Shown here in pieces: positions 23,738-32,727 of a stretch of DNA of 64,000 nucleotides. Under the pieces are notes generated by a model. The model was given only the letters and a program-made list of their open reading frames with translations. It ran no database searches and was not told the origin of the DNA. The position numbers and the translations under genes are program-made. Within the stretch, counting starts at the first letter, position 1; each line of letters begins with the position of its first letter. Origin of the DNA: Lepidodermella squamata (taxonomy: Eukaryota; Gastrotricha); NCBI GenBank assembly GCA_047495785.1, contig JBLDXI010000042.1:1364001-1428000 (forward strand). The letters run 5' to 3'.

Positions 23738-24414
23738 GGTCTGCCCAGGCGCAGTCCTTACTATAAGCAAGAAACACGCACACTTCTCGTTCTGTAGCCA
23801 GCATTCAAGCTGTGCAAAATTCCGGAGACTTTGGGCGGCCCTAGTATAAAGAAAACTGATGTTCAGTTCTGCTCGCACTGAACGCTCGCAGTCGACTGTG
23901 ACACATACATTGATAGGGGCGTGGTTGTGAGCTTATTGCTGTTATTACTATGATATCATTTTGAGTGTTGATATTTCTTCAGGCTAGCCCGGCAACATAT
24001 CCAACTTTTAAAGAATGTTGCGCTGCTTTGAATCCCTCAACCAATATCAAGTATCAAGCCATTCCGCAGCAATTAGGAGGCCGGGCTGCAGTTTTGGCCT
24101 GTGTTGCAGCTGCAACTTCAAAGCCTTGCATCATCTTTGGTACGAATATCAATGATTCCGACGCACGCTGCGTCAATTTTCCTCATACAGGAGACGACTT
24201 TAGCACTCAAGTTACCCAAACCTTGGTAGAACTATCTTTGGAACATTCTGAAATTACTTCTGAAACGTATTGGTTTTTACAGGCACTCACTTCCGGCTCC
24301 ACTTACGCAGCTGAAACGTATGCGGAATGCTGCGCCCTTCTTGCGAAAGTTCCAGTAACATTCGATAAGGGTTCGTTTTATGCCGTGTCGGATGTTGAGT
24401 ACTGTTACATCTGA
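23738..24414 (+). pseudogene. CPSGQSC gene copy D, 5'-truncated
   Basis: The copy begins abruptly at ggtctgcccaggcgca, the last 16 bases of exon 1. The signal peptide, start codon and Cys repeats are absent. The exon 1 donor is destroyed: copy C reads gcagtaagtcctt, but here four bases are missing (gcagtcctt). Exon 2 (from about 23799) has a six-base insertion that creates an in-frame TGA after FCSH. Exon 3 (from 23983) and exon 4 (to 24414, ending VEYCYI) remain open with good splice sites. The left breakpoint joins a repeat word shared with 25214-25240, so a repeat insertion or recombination removed the 5' end. Confidence 0.8.
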
Positions 24415-24719
24415 TGCAATGAACCTCGATAATTAATTATCAACAACCTAATTCCCCGAAATATCATAGTTATAACTCACTTAACACTTACATATACCCC
24501 TAGGCCAAGTATATGTTAGAGCTATATGTAATTATATGTTTACATAATTTTACATAATGGACAGTTGATTTTCACATATTGGACACTTGATTTTTTAAGG
24601 AGGAGCACATATTGGACAGTTGTCTATTGTTCAGACCCATGAAACTCAAGAAACCCAAGAAACCCGTGGAAACCAAAATAGCTTTATTATTCAAAATAAA
24701 TTGAGCCCTTCACAAAGTT

Positions 24720-25040
24720 GTCGCAGCCCGAAAACCGAGCAACATTCAGTCCAAATGTTGACAAATCGAGCAGCAATCGGCCCCAATGTCGTGAATACCA
24801 AACAGCATTCAGCCCCAATTTCAACAAAATCGAGCAGCATTCCGTCCAATTTTCGACAAAATCGAGCAGCATTCCGTCCAATTTTCGACAAAATCGAGCA
24901 GCAATCGCCAACATTTCGTGAGAATTGAGCAGCACTCAGCGGCAATCTTCCAGCACCCAGAACTCCACCGGGACAATCGAGACATCCAAGCAGCAGTCGT
25001 CATCAATGTTGAGAAAATCGCGCAGCATTCCTCCTCGAAA
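24720..25040. repeat. Degenerate minisatellite, period about 32 bp
   Basis: The unit tccgtccaattttcgacaaa plus atcgagcagcat occurs perfectly at 24841 and 24873 (spacing 32 bp), and degenerate units with gagcagcattc continue on both sides. It stays open in several frames because the unit lacks stops, which explains the overlapping small ORFs; none looks like a gene. Confidence 0.75.
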
Positions 25041-25507
25041 TTGCCAAAACAGCGCCGTATTCGTCTTGTTTTTCGTGCCATTTCATCAGCCTTTGTTCCC
25101 GGCTCCAACTGGTTCAACGGCACTCTTTCTCGAACGGGATCGATACCATGATTGAGCTTGAGATCGACAATGACCAGATCGGCGACTAGTTGCCATGAGT
25201 CGAATTCACTCGCCAGGTTGATTTGATGAGCCGACAGTTCAAATAGCTCGAGCCATTGTGCGATTCTTCATCGTAGCAGCGTGCCAGTTTGACGCGAAGA
25301 TCCGGCGGCAAAAAAGCGAGTGAAAATCAAAACGAGAATCGACCGAATGAGCGTTTGATTTAAAAATGGCGAAAAGCTCAGTTTTTGATGAAAAATTAAG
25401 TTGGATGTTTTATTTTCCCATTTTCCATGATTTTTTAACCTTCGCAACGTGGGGGTAGGTATTTCAATGGAGCCCTGGCAATCGGTAGATGCTACTATGC
25501 CTCGGGG

Positions 25508-25638
25508 TATATGCAAATATTGGACTTAGAGTCGTAAATATGTTGAAAAACCTCACAAATATACAGCCTGCGGCTCGGCCATTATATGTTCGGTTTTTCA
25601 ACATATTTCCTCCTCCATGTCCAATATATACACATATT
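25508..25638. repeat. Palindromic MITE-like element
   Basis: The left arm contains attggacttagagtcgtaaa followed by tatgttgaaaaacc; the right arm is its imperfect complement (ggtttttcaacata then gtccaatatata). Total length is about 130 bp with 35-45-bp arms. It sits beside sequence resembling the inside of the 5845-7266 element, so it may be that family's end. Confidence 0.6.
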
Positions 25639-26107
25639 TAAGGCGCCTTACTTTTGCGCTTTGATGATATCATTTGGCCATGGCACGGTGCATTTCAGAA
25701 AAGCTTGGTATTTTTTGGACTTTATTTTGCGACTTTTTCAATCTGATAGGATTTGAGAAATGTGTCTTATTTTCAGGGTAACAAGAAACCTTGAATCTCA
25801 TAATAAAAGCTCACTCTCAAACAAAAAAGTGAAACATTGAAATTTTTCGTTGTTCACTGTTCACCTTTCAAGTCAAATTTGAACACTCACGTAAGCATTA
25901 AAAATTCGAATTGTCCTAACTTTCTGGAAGCGATAATCCAATAGGAGGGCCATCGCAAACCATACTTTCGGTATTTGCGAAATATACTACTGCGACATAT
26001 TGCTCGGCGAGGCCTGCAAAACTTCACTCGAACGAATGCGTATCGATATATCTGCGTATCGATTTTCGAATTCTAAGATTTGTTAAACATATTATTGAAC
26101 CGAACAA

Positions 26108-26794
26108 ATGGCGAGCACGACTCTGCAAGCTAAACTGCTTAAAATGGCTGAAGACGAGGCAATTTGTGACTTGGTTAAGAAACTCGGATTTTCAGTGGCT
26201 TCGATGCTGAGTGACCTGATCTCCATCGAATCTGAAAGGAAAGACGAGATAATCACGGTAACCAAACAATATCAACAATTTGTTGACGAAGTCAAAGAAG
26301 ATACTGCTTATGCGGCTGATAACGTGATCGACTCTGTCAAACAAGCGTCCTATGAGATCAGGAATGGCGGATGCCTGATCACCGCCGTCCACGAGGCCCT
26401 TTCCCAACGGGACAGGGCGAACAACATCATTATCTCCGGACTGGAAGCGCCAGACGGTAATACCGTCATAGCCTTATCTGACCTGGTTGCAAATCTCGGC
26501 ATCCTGAACTTCGACGTCAAAGAACGCATAATACGAACGAACCTGATCACGAGGGAAAACCAAGATCCTAAAATTATTGTGCAGCTGAAATATGCCTCCG
26601 ACAAACGTCTGTTTCTGGAAAAAGCCCCCCAACTTCGCAAAAAAGCTGGGTGGGAGTCTGTGTTCATTAGCAAGGACCTGACCCCTGCTCAAGCTAAGAT
26701 CGAGTTTGAAAAACGGGAGCACAACAGACGCCAACGATCGACTGGTGCGCCGGTAAAGAAAAACCTGGTACCTCCTCAACCGACATCACCTTAG
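26108..26794 (+). CDS. LINE ORF1 protein (228 aa)
   Basis: ATG at 26108 gives a 228-residue basic protein. Residues about 20-100 are helical and charged, suitable for a coiled coil. Residues about 107-195 form an RRM-like unit (DRANNIIISGLEAPDG through ISKDLTPAQAKIEFEKRE), the pattern of L1-type ORF1p RNA-binding domains. Its role in the family is to coat element RNA. The stop is TAG at 26792-26794, and the next frame is the same as ORF2. Confidence 0.8.
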   Translation: MASTTLQAKLLKMAEDEAICDLVKKLGFSVASMLSDLISIESERKDEIITVTKQYQQFVDEVKEDTAYAADNVIDSVKQASYEIRNGGCLITAVHEALSQRDRANNIIISGLEAPDGNTVIALSDLVANLGILNFDVKERIIRTNLITRENQDPKIIVQLKYASDKRLFLEKAPQLRKKAGWESVFISKDLTPAQAKIEFEKREHNRRQRSTGAPVKKNLVPPQPTSP

Positions 26795-29641
26795 GAACCT
26801 GGCGCCCTGTCCGTTGCTGACAAGAAAAACAGTAATGAAACTATTAACTTCCCATGCTACTTAATCAACACTAGACAGCTAACAAATCCGTATAAAGTTT
26901 CTCTGTTATTACTCAATCTCCTAACTACAAATGTAATCTTTGCCTTTATAACTGAAACGTGGTACAATGATGATTTCAATTCTTCCTTCTTCGAAAATAA
27001 TGGATATAAGGTTCATAGAGCTGACAGAACAGACCGCGAACGTGGTGGATCCATGCTACTCATTCACAAATCTTACGAATCCACCCTTGTAGCACAAACC
27101 TCGATTAAAGGATACTGTGAGATTGTTATATGCGACGTCCTCATTAATGATATAAAGTTACGTCTGTGTTGCACTTATAAATCTCCTAGCGCCGATAGCA
27201 CTGTTACGGAAGAAATGTGTAGCTTTATTGAAGAGCATCTAACCGATACTTTGTTTGTACTAGCCGGTGACTTCAACTTTCCGGACATCAAGTGGAATAA
27301 CCTCACTCACTGTGGCGGAGGGAAAGAACAAATGTTTATCAATCTTGTTAATGATATTAATTCCAGTCAACTTGCCACGGAACCAAACGGACCTGAACAT
27401 AAAAACATTCTTAATCTTATCATTACAAATAACCCTATGTCAATCAACAATATTGTTACTGACAAATCATTCGAGCCTACTGATCATTGTACAGTTAAAT
27501 TTTCTATTAATCTCAGCGGTGTTACATCTCTTAATAATGATGACAATAGATACATCGATGACTATCTCAACGCTGACTATGACAAAATATCGAAATTACT
27601 TCTGAGTTATGATTGGGACGATCTACTATCAACGTGCAATGATGTGAATGAACAATATGCGCTTTTCTTATCAATATATACAGATATTTGTGATAAATGC
27701 ATTGTAAAAAAACTTGTCAAAAGCAAATACCGTTTACCATGGTGCAATCGCGAGCTACATAGATTAGTTAGACGGAGAGACCGAGCCTGGTCGAAGTATA
27801 CTCGTTGCGGCAAGAAAAATGACGATCTAAATAAATATTGCAAAATCTCTCGTAAGACTATAGCTTTAAATAACTCTCTAAGAGAGTCATATGAAACACA
27901 ACTAGCTAACACTAATAATATGAAAAAACTGTGTAAATATGTGAATAACCATATGAAATTTAAATCTAGAATACCTTCAATACTTGTTGACGGCGAGACT
28001 ATCTGTGATCCCTTGAAAAAAGCTGAATTATTTGCGAAATTCTTCAAATCTCACTTTACTCTTGACGATGGCTGTAAATTAAATGTACAAAACAAACCAT
28101 GCGTTGTAAATGACTTATATTTCTCAGAACCCTCAATTATTGAAGCTCTTAAGAAAATAAAAATAAACTCTCCAGCTGGCCCTGATCTTATAAATCCATA
28201 CTTTGTTAGCAAAACTGTAAATGCTCTAGCTAAACCTTTATCTATAATCTTTAACTCTAGCTATTCTTCTGGTTCTGTTCCATTCTTCTGGAAATTAGCC
28301 AATGTAACGCCTGTATTTAAAAAAGGCTCACCTAATCTTGTTGACAATTATAGACCAATTAGCATTACCTCTCTACCTTGCCGTATCATGGAATCAATTA
28401 TAAGAAAACAATGGATAAGAGTATTACTTTATGAAAAAATAATATCCTACGAGCAGTTTGGTTTTATATCTGAAAAATCGTGTGAAACGCAACTATTAGA
28501 CTGTTTAAATAAATGGTGCGATCTTGTAGACAGAGGAATGACACTACACTGTATATACTTCGATCTTTCTAAAGCCTTCGATACGGTCCCACACGCTAAA
28601 CTTCTCGATGTCTTAAAATCTTTCAATATTAATGAATGTTTATATAATTGGATATCATCTTTTCTAACAGGACGTAAATTTCGCGTAAAAATACATAATT
28701 GCTTCTCTGAATTGTACGATGTGACCAGCGGTGTCCCACAAGGGAGTGTCTTGGGCCCCTTGCTATTTTTATTGTATATAAATGACTTACCAAAATATAT
28801 CAAATTCAGCATCATTCGTCTATTCGCCGATGATATTAAACTATTTCCTCATACCTCCTTAACTCCTATTGATCAAAGCACCAAACGTTTTAGCTATGAA
28901 TATATCCAAAGAGACGTTGATAATATTGTAAACTATCTCAAAGAACGCCAGCTTATTTTGAACCCGGACAAATGTGTTGTTTTGAAAATTAATACTACTG
29001 AATGTGTAAATATTGTAATCGGACAAAAATATCTAGAATGTGTGGATGAAATTAAAGATCTGGGTGTTATTGTTGACAGCCGTCTGACTTTCTCCAGCCA
29101 ATGTGCCAAAACTGTTGCTAAAGCCAGAAAAATATGCGGTATGATTTTACGCTCGTTCCAAACGAAGAAAACAGAAATACTAATGAAAGCCTTTGACATT
29201 TATGTGCTACCCATCTTACTTTATTGTAGTACTGTTTGGTCTCCAAGACTAATTGGCGACCAAAAGTTATTGGAAGGTGTGCAAAAAACGTTTACCTGGC
29301 GCGTGATGAAAACGCATGACTACGAAAAAAGACTTCTAAAACTTAGCCGCTTAACTATTATTCAGCGTCACTTGGTTAGAGATATATGTGTAACTAATGA
29401 TATATTGAAAGACAATGTTAATCTAGATACGAAATGTTTTTTCGATGTTAAAAAATCAAACTATGATACACGTAGCCATAAATATTTTCTCCTGATGCGT
29501 AAATCTCATCTTGATGTGCTATTTCATTTCTTTAGCTTTAGAGTTATAAATAATTGGAACAAATTGCCAGCCTTTATTATAGATATTAATGATCGACTAA
29601 TCTTTAAAAACCATATAAAAAATATTATTACAAAAATATAA
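26795..29641 (+). CDS. LINE ORF2: endonuclease and reverse transcriptase (about 948 aa)
   Basis: The open frame runs from the codon after the ORF1 TAG to TAA at 29641. The endonuclease begins at once (CYLINTRQL, then FAFITETWYND), continues through LAGDFNFPDIKW and ends with the PTDHCTVKFSI block. The reverse transcriptase follows: NVTPVFKKGSPN, NYRPISITSLPCRIME, FDLSKAFDTVPHAKLLD, SGVPQGSVLGPLLFLLYIND and the catalytic FADD. The C-terminal part has the usual LYCSTVWSP region. The first in-frame ATG is 27053, which would remove conserved endonuclease motifs, so translation probably enters from ORF1 (UAG readthrough) or starts at a non-AUG codon. Catalytic motifs look intact. Confidence 0.88.
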   Translation, partial: EPGALSVADKKNSNETINFPCYLINTRQLTNPYKVSLLLLNLLTTNVIFAFITETWYNDDFNSSFFENNGYKVHRADRTDRERGGSMLLIHKSYESTLVAQTSIKGYCEIVICDVLINDIKLRLCCTYKSPSADSTVTEEMCSFIEEHLTDTLFVLAGDFNFPDIKWNNLTHCGGGKEQMFINLVNDINSSQLATEPNGPEHKNILNLIITNNPMSINNIVTDKSFEPTDHCTVKFSINLSGVTSLNNDDNRYIDDYLNADYDKISKLLLSYDWDDLLSTCNDVNEQYALFLSIYTDICDKCIVKKLVKSKYRLPWCNRELHRLVRRRDRAWSKYTRCGKKNDDLNKYCKISRKTIALNNSLRESYETQLANTNNMKKLCKYVNNHMKFKSRIPSILVDGETICDPLKKAELFAKFFKSHFTLDDGCKLNVQNKPCVVNDLYFSEPSIIEALKKIKINSPAGPDLINPYFVSKTVNALAKPLSIIFNSSYSSGSVPFFWKLANVTPVFKKGSPNLVDNYRPISITSLPCRIMESIIRKQWIRVLLYEKIISYEQFGFISEKSCETQLLDCLNKWCDLVDRGMTLHCIYFDLSKAFDTVPHAKLLDVLKSFNINECLYNWISSFLTGRKFRVKIHNCFSELYDVTSGVPQGSVLGPLLFLLYINDLPKYIKFSIIRLFADDIKLFPHTSLTPIDQSTKRFSYEYIQRDVDNIVNYLKERQLILNPDKCVVLKINTTECVNIVIGQKYLECVDEIKDLGVIVDSRLTFSSQCAKTVAKARKICGMILRSFQTKKTEILMKAFDIYVLPILLYCSTVWSPRLIGDQKLLEGVQKTFTWRVMKTHDYEKRLLKLSRLTIIQRHLVRDICVTNDILKDNVNLDTKCFFDVKKSNYDTRSHKYFLLMRKSHLDVLFHFFSFRVINNWNKLPAFIIDINDRLIFKNHIKNIITKI

Positions 29642-29791
29642 TGTGAGTGGACAGGGCGCATATGTGTCCCTGGCTCCTGATCGACTAATATATAATTTGT
29701 TATATATAATTAACTAGTATCTATGTGATAGATACATACATATATTCATCATGTTTACGGAGCAAAATAAAACTAAACTAAACTAAACTAA

Positions 29792-30412
29792 ATGCAGAAG
29801 CTACAAGACCGAGCTGTCAGAATCATCATGAATGCGTCCATCGACGCTCCCGCGGCGCCATTACGCAAAGAGCTCGGATGGTTGGACTTGGACGGCAAAC
29901 GCGACGTACACCTGGCAACTTTAATGTTCAGGAGCATAATAGGTGAAGCCCCGGATGCTATCTGCAACTTGTTTACCAGGAAACAACCCGCTCGACAACT
30001 GCGCAACGCTCGCCTCACCTTCGAGCTTCCTAAAGCTGGAATCGACTACGGCAAAGCTCGTCTCAGCTACCGAGGACCGGCTTTGTTCAACTCTCTGCCC
30101 ATCTCTCTGCACACAGCACAAACCTATTGGCATTCTCGAATACGGCGGCACTTTGCCTGATTGTAAATGCGGCATGAAAGCCTGCTCAACCGCCAACGAT
30201 TGCCGTCAACTTGTATATAAACATCTTTTAAATTGTTGATTATTTTGTCTATTTGTTGATTTAATGTCCTATTTTGTTTTGACTGATGACCTGGCCTGAA
30301 CTGACTTCGATTCTCTGCACGAAACATTTTAGAAATGCACCTTTTCCACGTCGAGCTCTCAACTATGGGATTATGCTCAATAAATAAATAAATTAATAAA
30401 TTAATAAATAAA
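29792..30412 (+). mobile_element. 3' fragment of a second LINE
   Basis: 29792-30160 encodes the typical C-terminal tail of a different LINE ORF2 (LQDRAVRIIMNAS, then LRKELGWLDLDGKRDVHLA and YRGPALFNSLPISL). It lacks reverse transcriptase, so it is 5'-truncated. It abuts the tail of the complete LINE directly and ends in its own (AATAAAT)n-type tail at about 30376-30412. A frame change near 30110 may mark decay. Confidence 0.7.
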
Positions 30413-30689
30413 TGGATCGCACGATCAACTAGCAAAGCGGAGTAATGGATACGAGCCAACTGACCAATCAGCGTGCGGATTTTTTTCAACTTACAACCTC
30501 AAACGCCATGTCAGGCCTGCATGAGCCTTCTGAGTAGATTTCACCGCAATGGCCCGAAATTGATCGATCGGGCTTGATTGCTTCCGTCTAGGCTTGATTC
30601 ATGCGGTCTTTGTTAAATGTTTTTTTGTATTCCATTAAGATGGAGGATCCTAGCTCGAGTTATGAGGAGACGGAATGCGTTGAGCAATG

Positions 30690-30885
30690 AACATTTTCGA
30701 TTCCAATCGCGTTAAAACCCAACATGCTTTGATAGTAGTAAAATCAGCGTAGAAACGTCAAATACAATTCCAAGCTTTTTCTTAACACGCATACATAATA
30801 CATATTCCACTACTACTCTGTAACCACACGACTAATCGCCTATACGTGGCAGCAACCTGCCATTCAAGAGTGGTGATACGATGGA
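30690..30885 (+). repeat. 170-bp dispersed repeat (one of six copies in the window)
   Basis: Core words: gctttgatagtagtaaaatc, a gcaacacgtatgc-like word, and cctatacgtggcagcaacct followed by gccattca. Copies in the same orientation lie at about 8010-8170, 14050-14190, 16415-16560, 23240-23390 and 31550-31710. No ORF is shared. No tRNA-like boxes were recognised. Confidence 0.7.
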
Positions 30886-31549
30886 TATGTGCTTAGAGAG
30901 TATGAGAAATTACGCACATGTCAACTTGTATTGCATCAAATTCAACTTTGAGCTGACTTTCGCATATTTCGCCCGGGAGATCGGTTTGTGATTTGTGATA
31001 CTTTTTAAAAGTTACGTGAGCGAAAGTTTCGAAAATCCACGCAATTCCTGAGCTATTTCAGAAACCTCCATAATACCTCCATAAAACCTCCATAAAACAT
31101 CATCGTTGGCGGTTGGCGATAAAATAATGGCCAGAAAACCCGTAAAAATGATGCGAACCCAAAAAAACTCGTAAGCAGTGTGCACTTTTTTGTTAGGGCA
31201 GTCTAAAGAAATCAGCATTTTGCCTGTAGCGAGATCAAGCCTAATATGCGCACGTTATTAGTGTTCGCCGCGAGTTCTTTGTTGCATAACGCAGTGTCGA
31301 GTCCATACGTTTTAGTCTCAAGGACGGCGGCGATTATGGGCGCGCACAACCGAACCAATGAGCGCGCGCGGCCAGTTTCGGCGCGCAAAAGCGCACTAAT
31401 CAGCGCACGCGGCCCGCTTAGGTACGGATTTTGGCTATCCGTACCTCGGATACCCAAGCCGGTCATCCTGGTTCAGATGGCTCCGCTGCATGGTATGGAT
31501 GATCCGAATCCATCCATACCCTACTTTCTACACTGTTTAGACCCAAGAA

Positions 31550-31710
31550 TACGCTTTGATTGTAGTAAAATCCGCATAGTAAACGTAAACTTCTACTTCA
31601 AGTTTATTCGCAACACGTATTCATACGTATGCCTTTACTACTGTGTATGTAACCGCACGACGACTCGCCTATACGTGGCAGCAATCTGCCATTCATGTGA
31701 TATAGAGCCT
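31550..31710 (+). repeat. 170-bp dispersed repeat (another copy)
   Basis: It contains gctttgattgtagtaaaatc, cgcaacacgtattc and ctatacgtggcagcaatctg, matching the copy at 30690. Confidence 0.7.
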
Positions 31711-32036
31711 GAGTAGTTTAAGAATTTACGCTCATCTCAACTTGTATGGCATCAGCTTCCGTTAGAGCTAACGATGAGCTATATAATAATACATAAATAC
31801 TAGAAGCGGACCTCAATCTATTGATACCAGGTACACTCTGTGGTCCCTTTTGCGGATAACTTTCTAAAATTCGCCAAAAAGTGCTACATTTTGTGTTTTT
31901 GGGCAAAATTGCCACTCTTCTGCCACGGTTGGCTCTTTCGGTAATTGTTTCGAAATTTGAAAAATTATTTTATCACGTTGAGAAATTCCTCTATCCGACG
32001 GTATAAAACTTTTTTTTATGAACTTTTTTTATGAAT

Positions 32037-32286
32037 CCCGTTTTATGCACGTTGAGAAATTCCGACGACGATATAAAGCTTGTAGGGTAAATAATTTATT
32101 TCGATTTCCCGATTTTTTCCTAGCTCGAAAAGTTATTCTTCACCAGAATATTCCTGAACAAATTAGCGCTGTCGGTGAGTTCAAAGTCTAATATGCACAG
32201 CCGGAAAAAATCGGGAAATCGAAATAAATTATTTACCCTACAAGCTTTATATCGTCGTCGGAATTTCTCAACGTGCATAAAACGGG
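32037..32286. repeat. Perfect 84-bp inverted repeat with 82-bp spacer
   Basis: The left arm 32037-32120 and the right arm 32203-32286 are exact reverse complements over 84 bases (left arm begins cccgttttatgcacgttgag). The spacer, 32121-32202, is unique. A perfect match of this length implies recent origin or gene conversion. It lies about 440 bp upstream of the receptor start. Confidence 0.95.
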
Positions 32287-32727
32287 GTGTTCATAAAAAT
32301 ACCGACATCCCTGTCCTGTAGGCTTCATAATCGCCCTACCGATGTCGCGCTGTAGTGGAAGATGAGTGGCCATGGCTTTGAAACAACTTCGATTCACGCC
32401 AAACAAAAGCCCTTTACCCGCTTATTTACCCATGCCAATTTCTGAAGGATGCTATGCTTCTGATTCAACTAAGAGGGAAGAGGGAGGCGGATTTTGCAGT
32501 TCGCGATATCCACCGATGCAAATCCGGTGCGGAAATCAATGCTGAATTTCTTTACTTCCAGCCCACTCTCGTTTTTGATCGCTTGACAAAAGTGAACGAA
32601 GTGATATCATAGTTAATGGAAGGTCTTGTGGGAAATTCGAAACTCACCTGACATTCCGGCTTTTAAGAAAACTTTCGGACGTGGTCGCAAATTAAAGCCA
32701 TTCCAGCACTATTATTCAACTGCAGCA
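32287..32727. other. Upstream region of the class C receptor gene
   Basis: The frame is open from about 32626 without ATG; the true start is taken as 32728. No promoter motif is distinctive. Confidence 0.4.

Larger units (their letters stand above)
24415..26107. other. Non-coding repeats upstream of the retrotransposon
   Basis: Apart from the minisatellite and the palindromic element listed separately, this holds an attggacagttg word repeated near 24547-24620 and sequence like the inside of the 5845-7266 element (25310-25450). From 25640 to 26107 it is probably the 5' untranslated part of the retrotransposon and its flank; the element's left end was not located. Confidence 0.45.
26108..29791 (+). 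mobile_element. Non-LTR retrotransposon (Jockey/CR1-like LINE), near full length
   Basis: It has ORF1 (26108-26794), ORF2 (26795-29641), a 3' untranslated region and a terminal (AAACT)n simple-repeat tail at about 29768-29791, typical of CR1/L2-like LINEs. Both ORFs are undamaged apart from the single TAG between them, which suggests a young copy. The 5' end and target duplication were not located. Confidence 0.85.
30413..32036. other. Non-coding, with two 170-bp repeats and a GC-rich palindromic patch
   Basis: Copies of the 170-bp repeat lie at about 30690-30885 and 31550-31710. 31070-31098 is a short tandem of cctccata. 31240-31500 is GC-rich with hairpins (aggtacggat/atccgtacct at about 31420-31447). 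A partial direct copy of the arm of the adjacent 84-bp inverted repeat starts at about 31976. No gene supported. Confidence 0.5.

Noticed and set aside
24620-25155. Several overlapping ORFs on both strands
   Set aside because: Explained by a stop-poor 32-bp minisatellite.
26192-26779. Antisense ORFs across LINE ORF1
   Set aside because: Shadow frames of a recognised protein.
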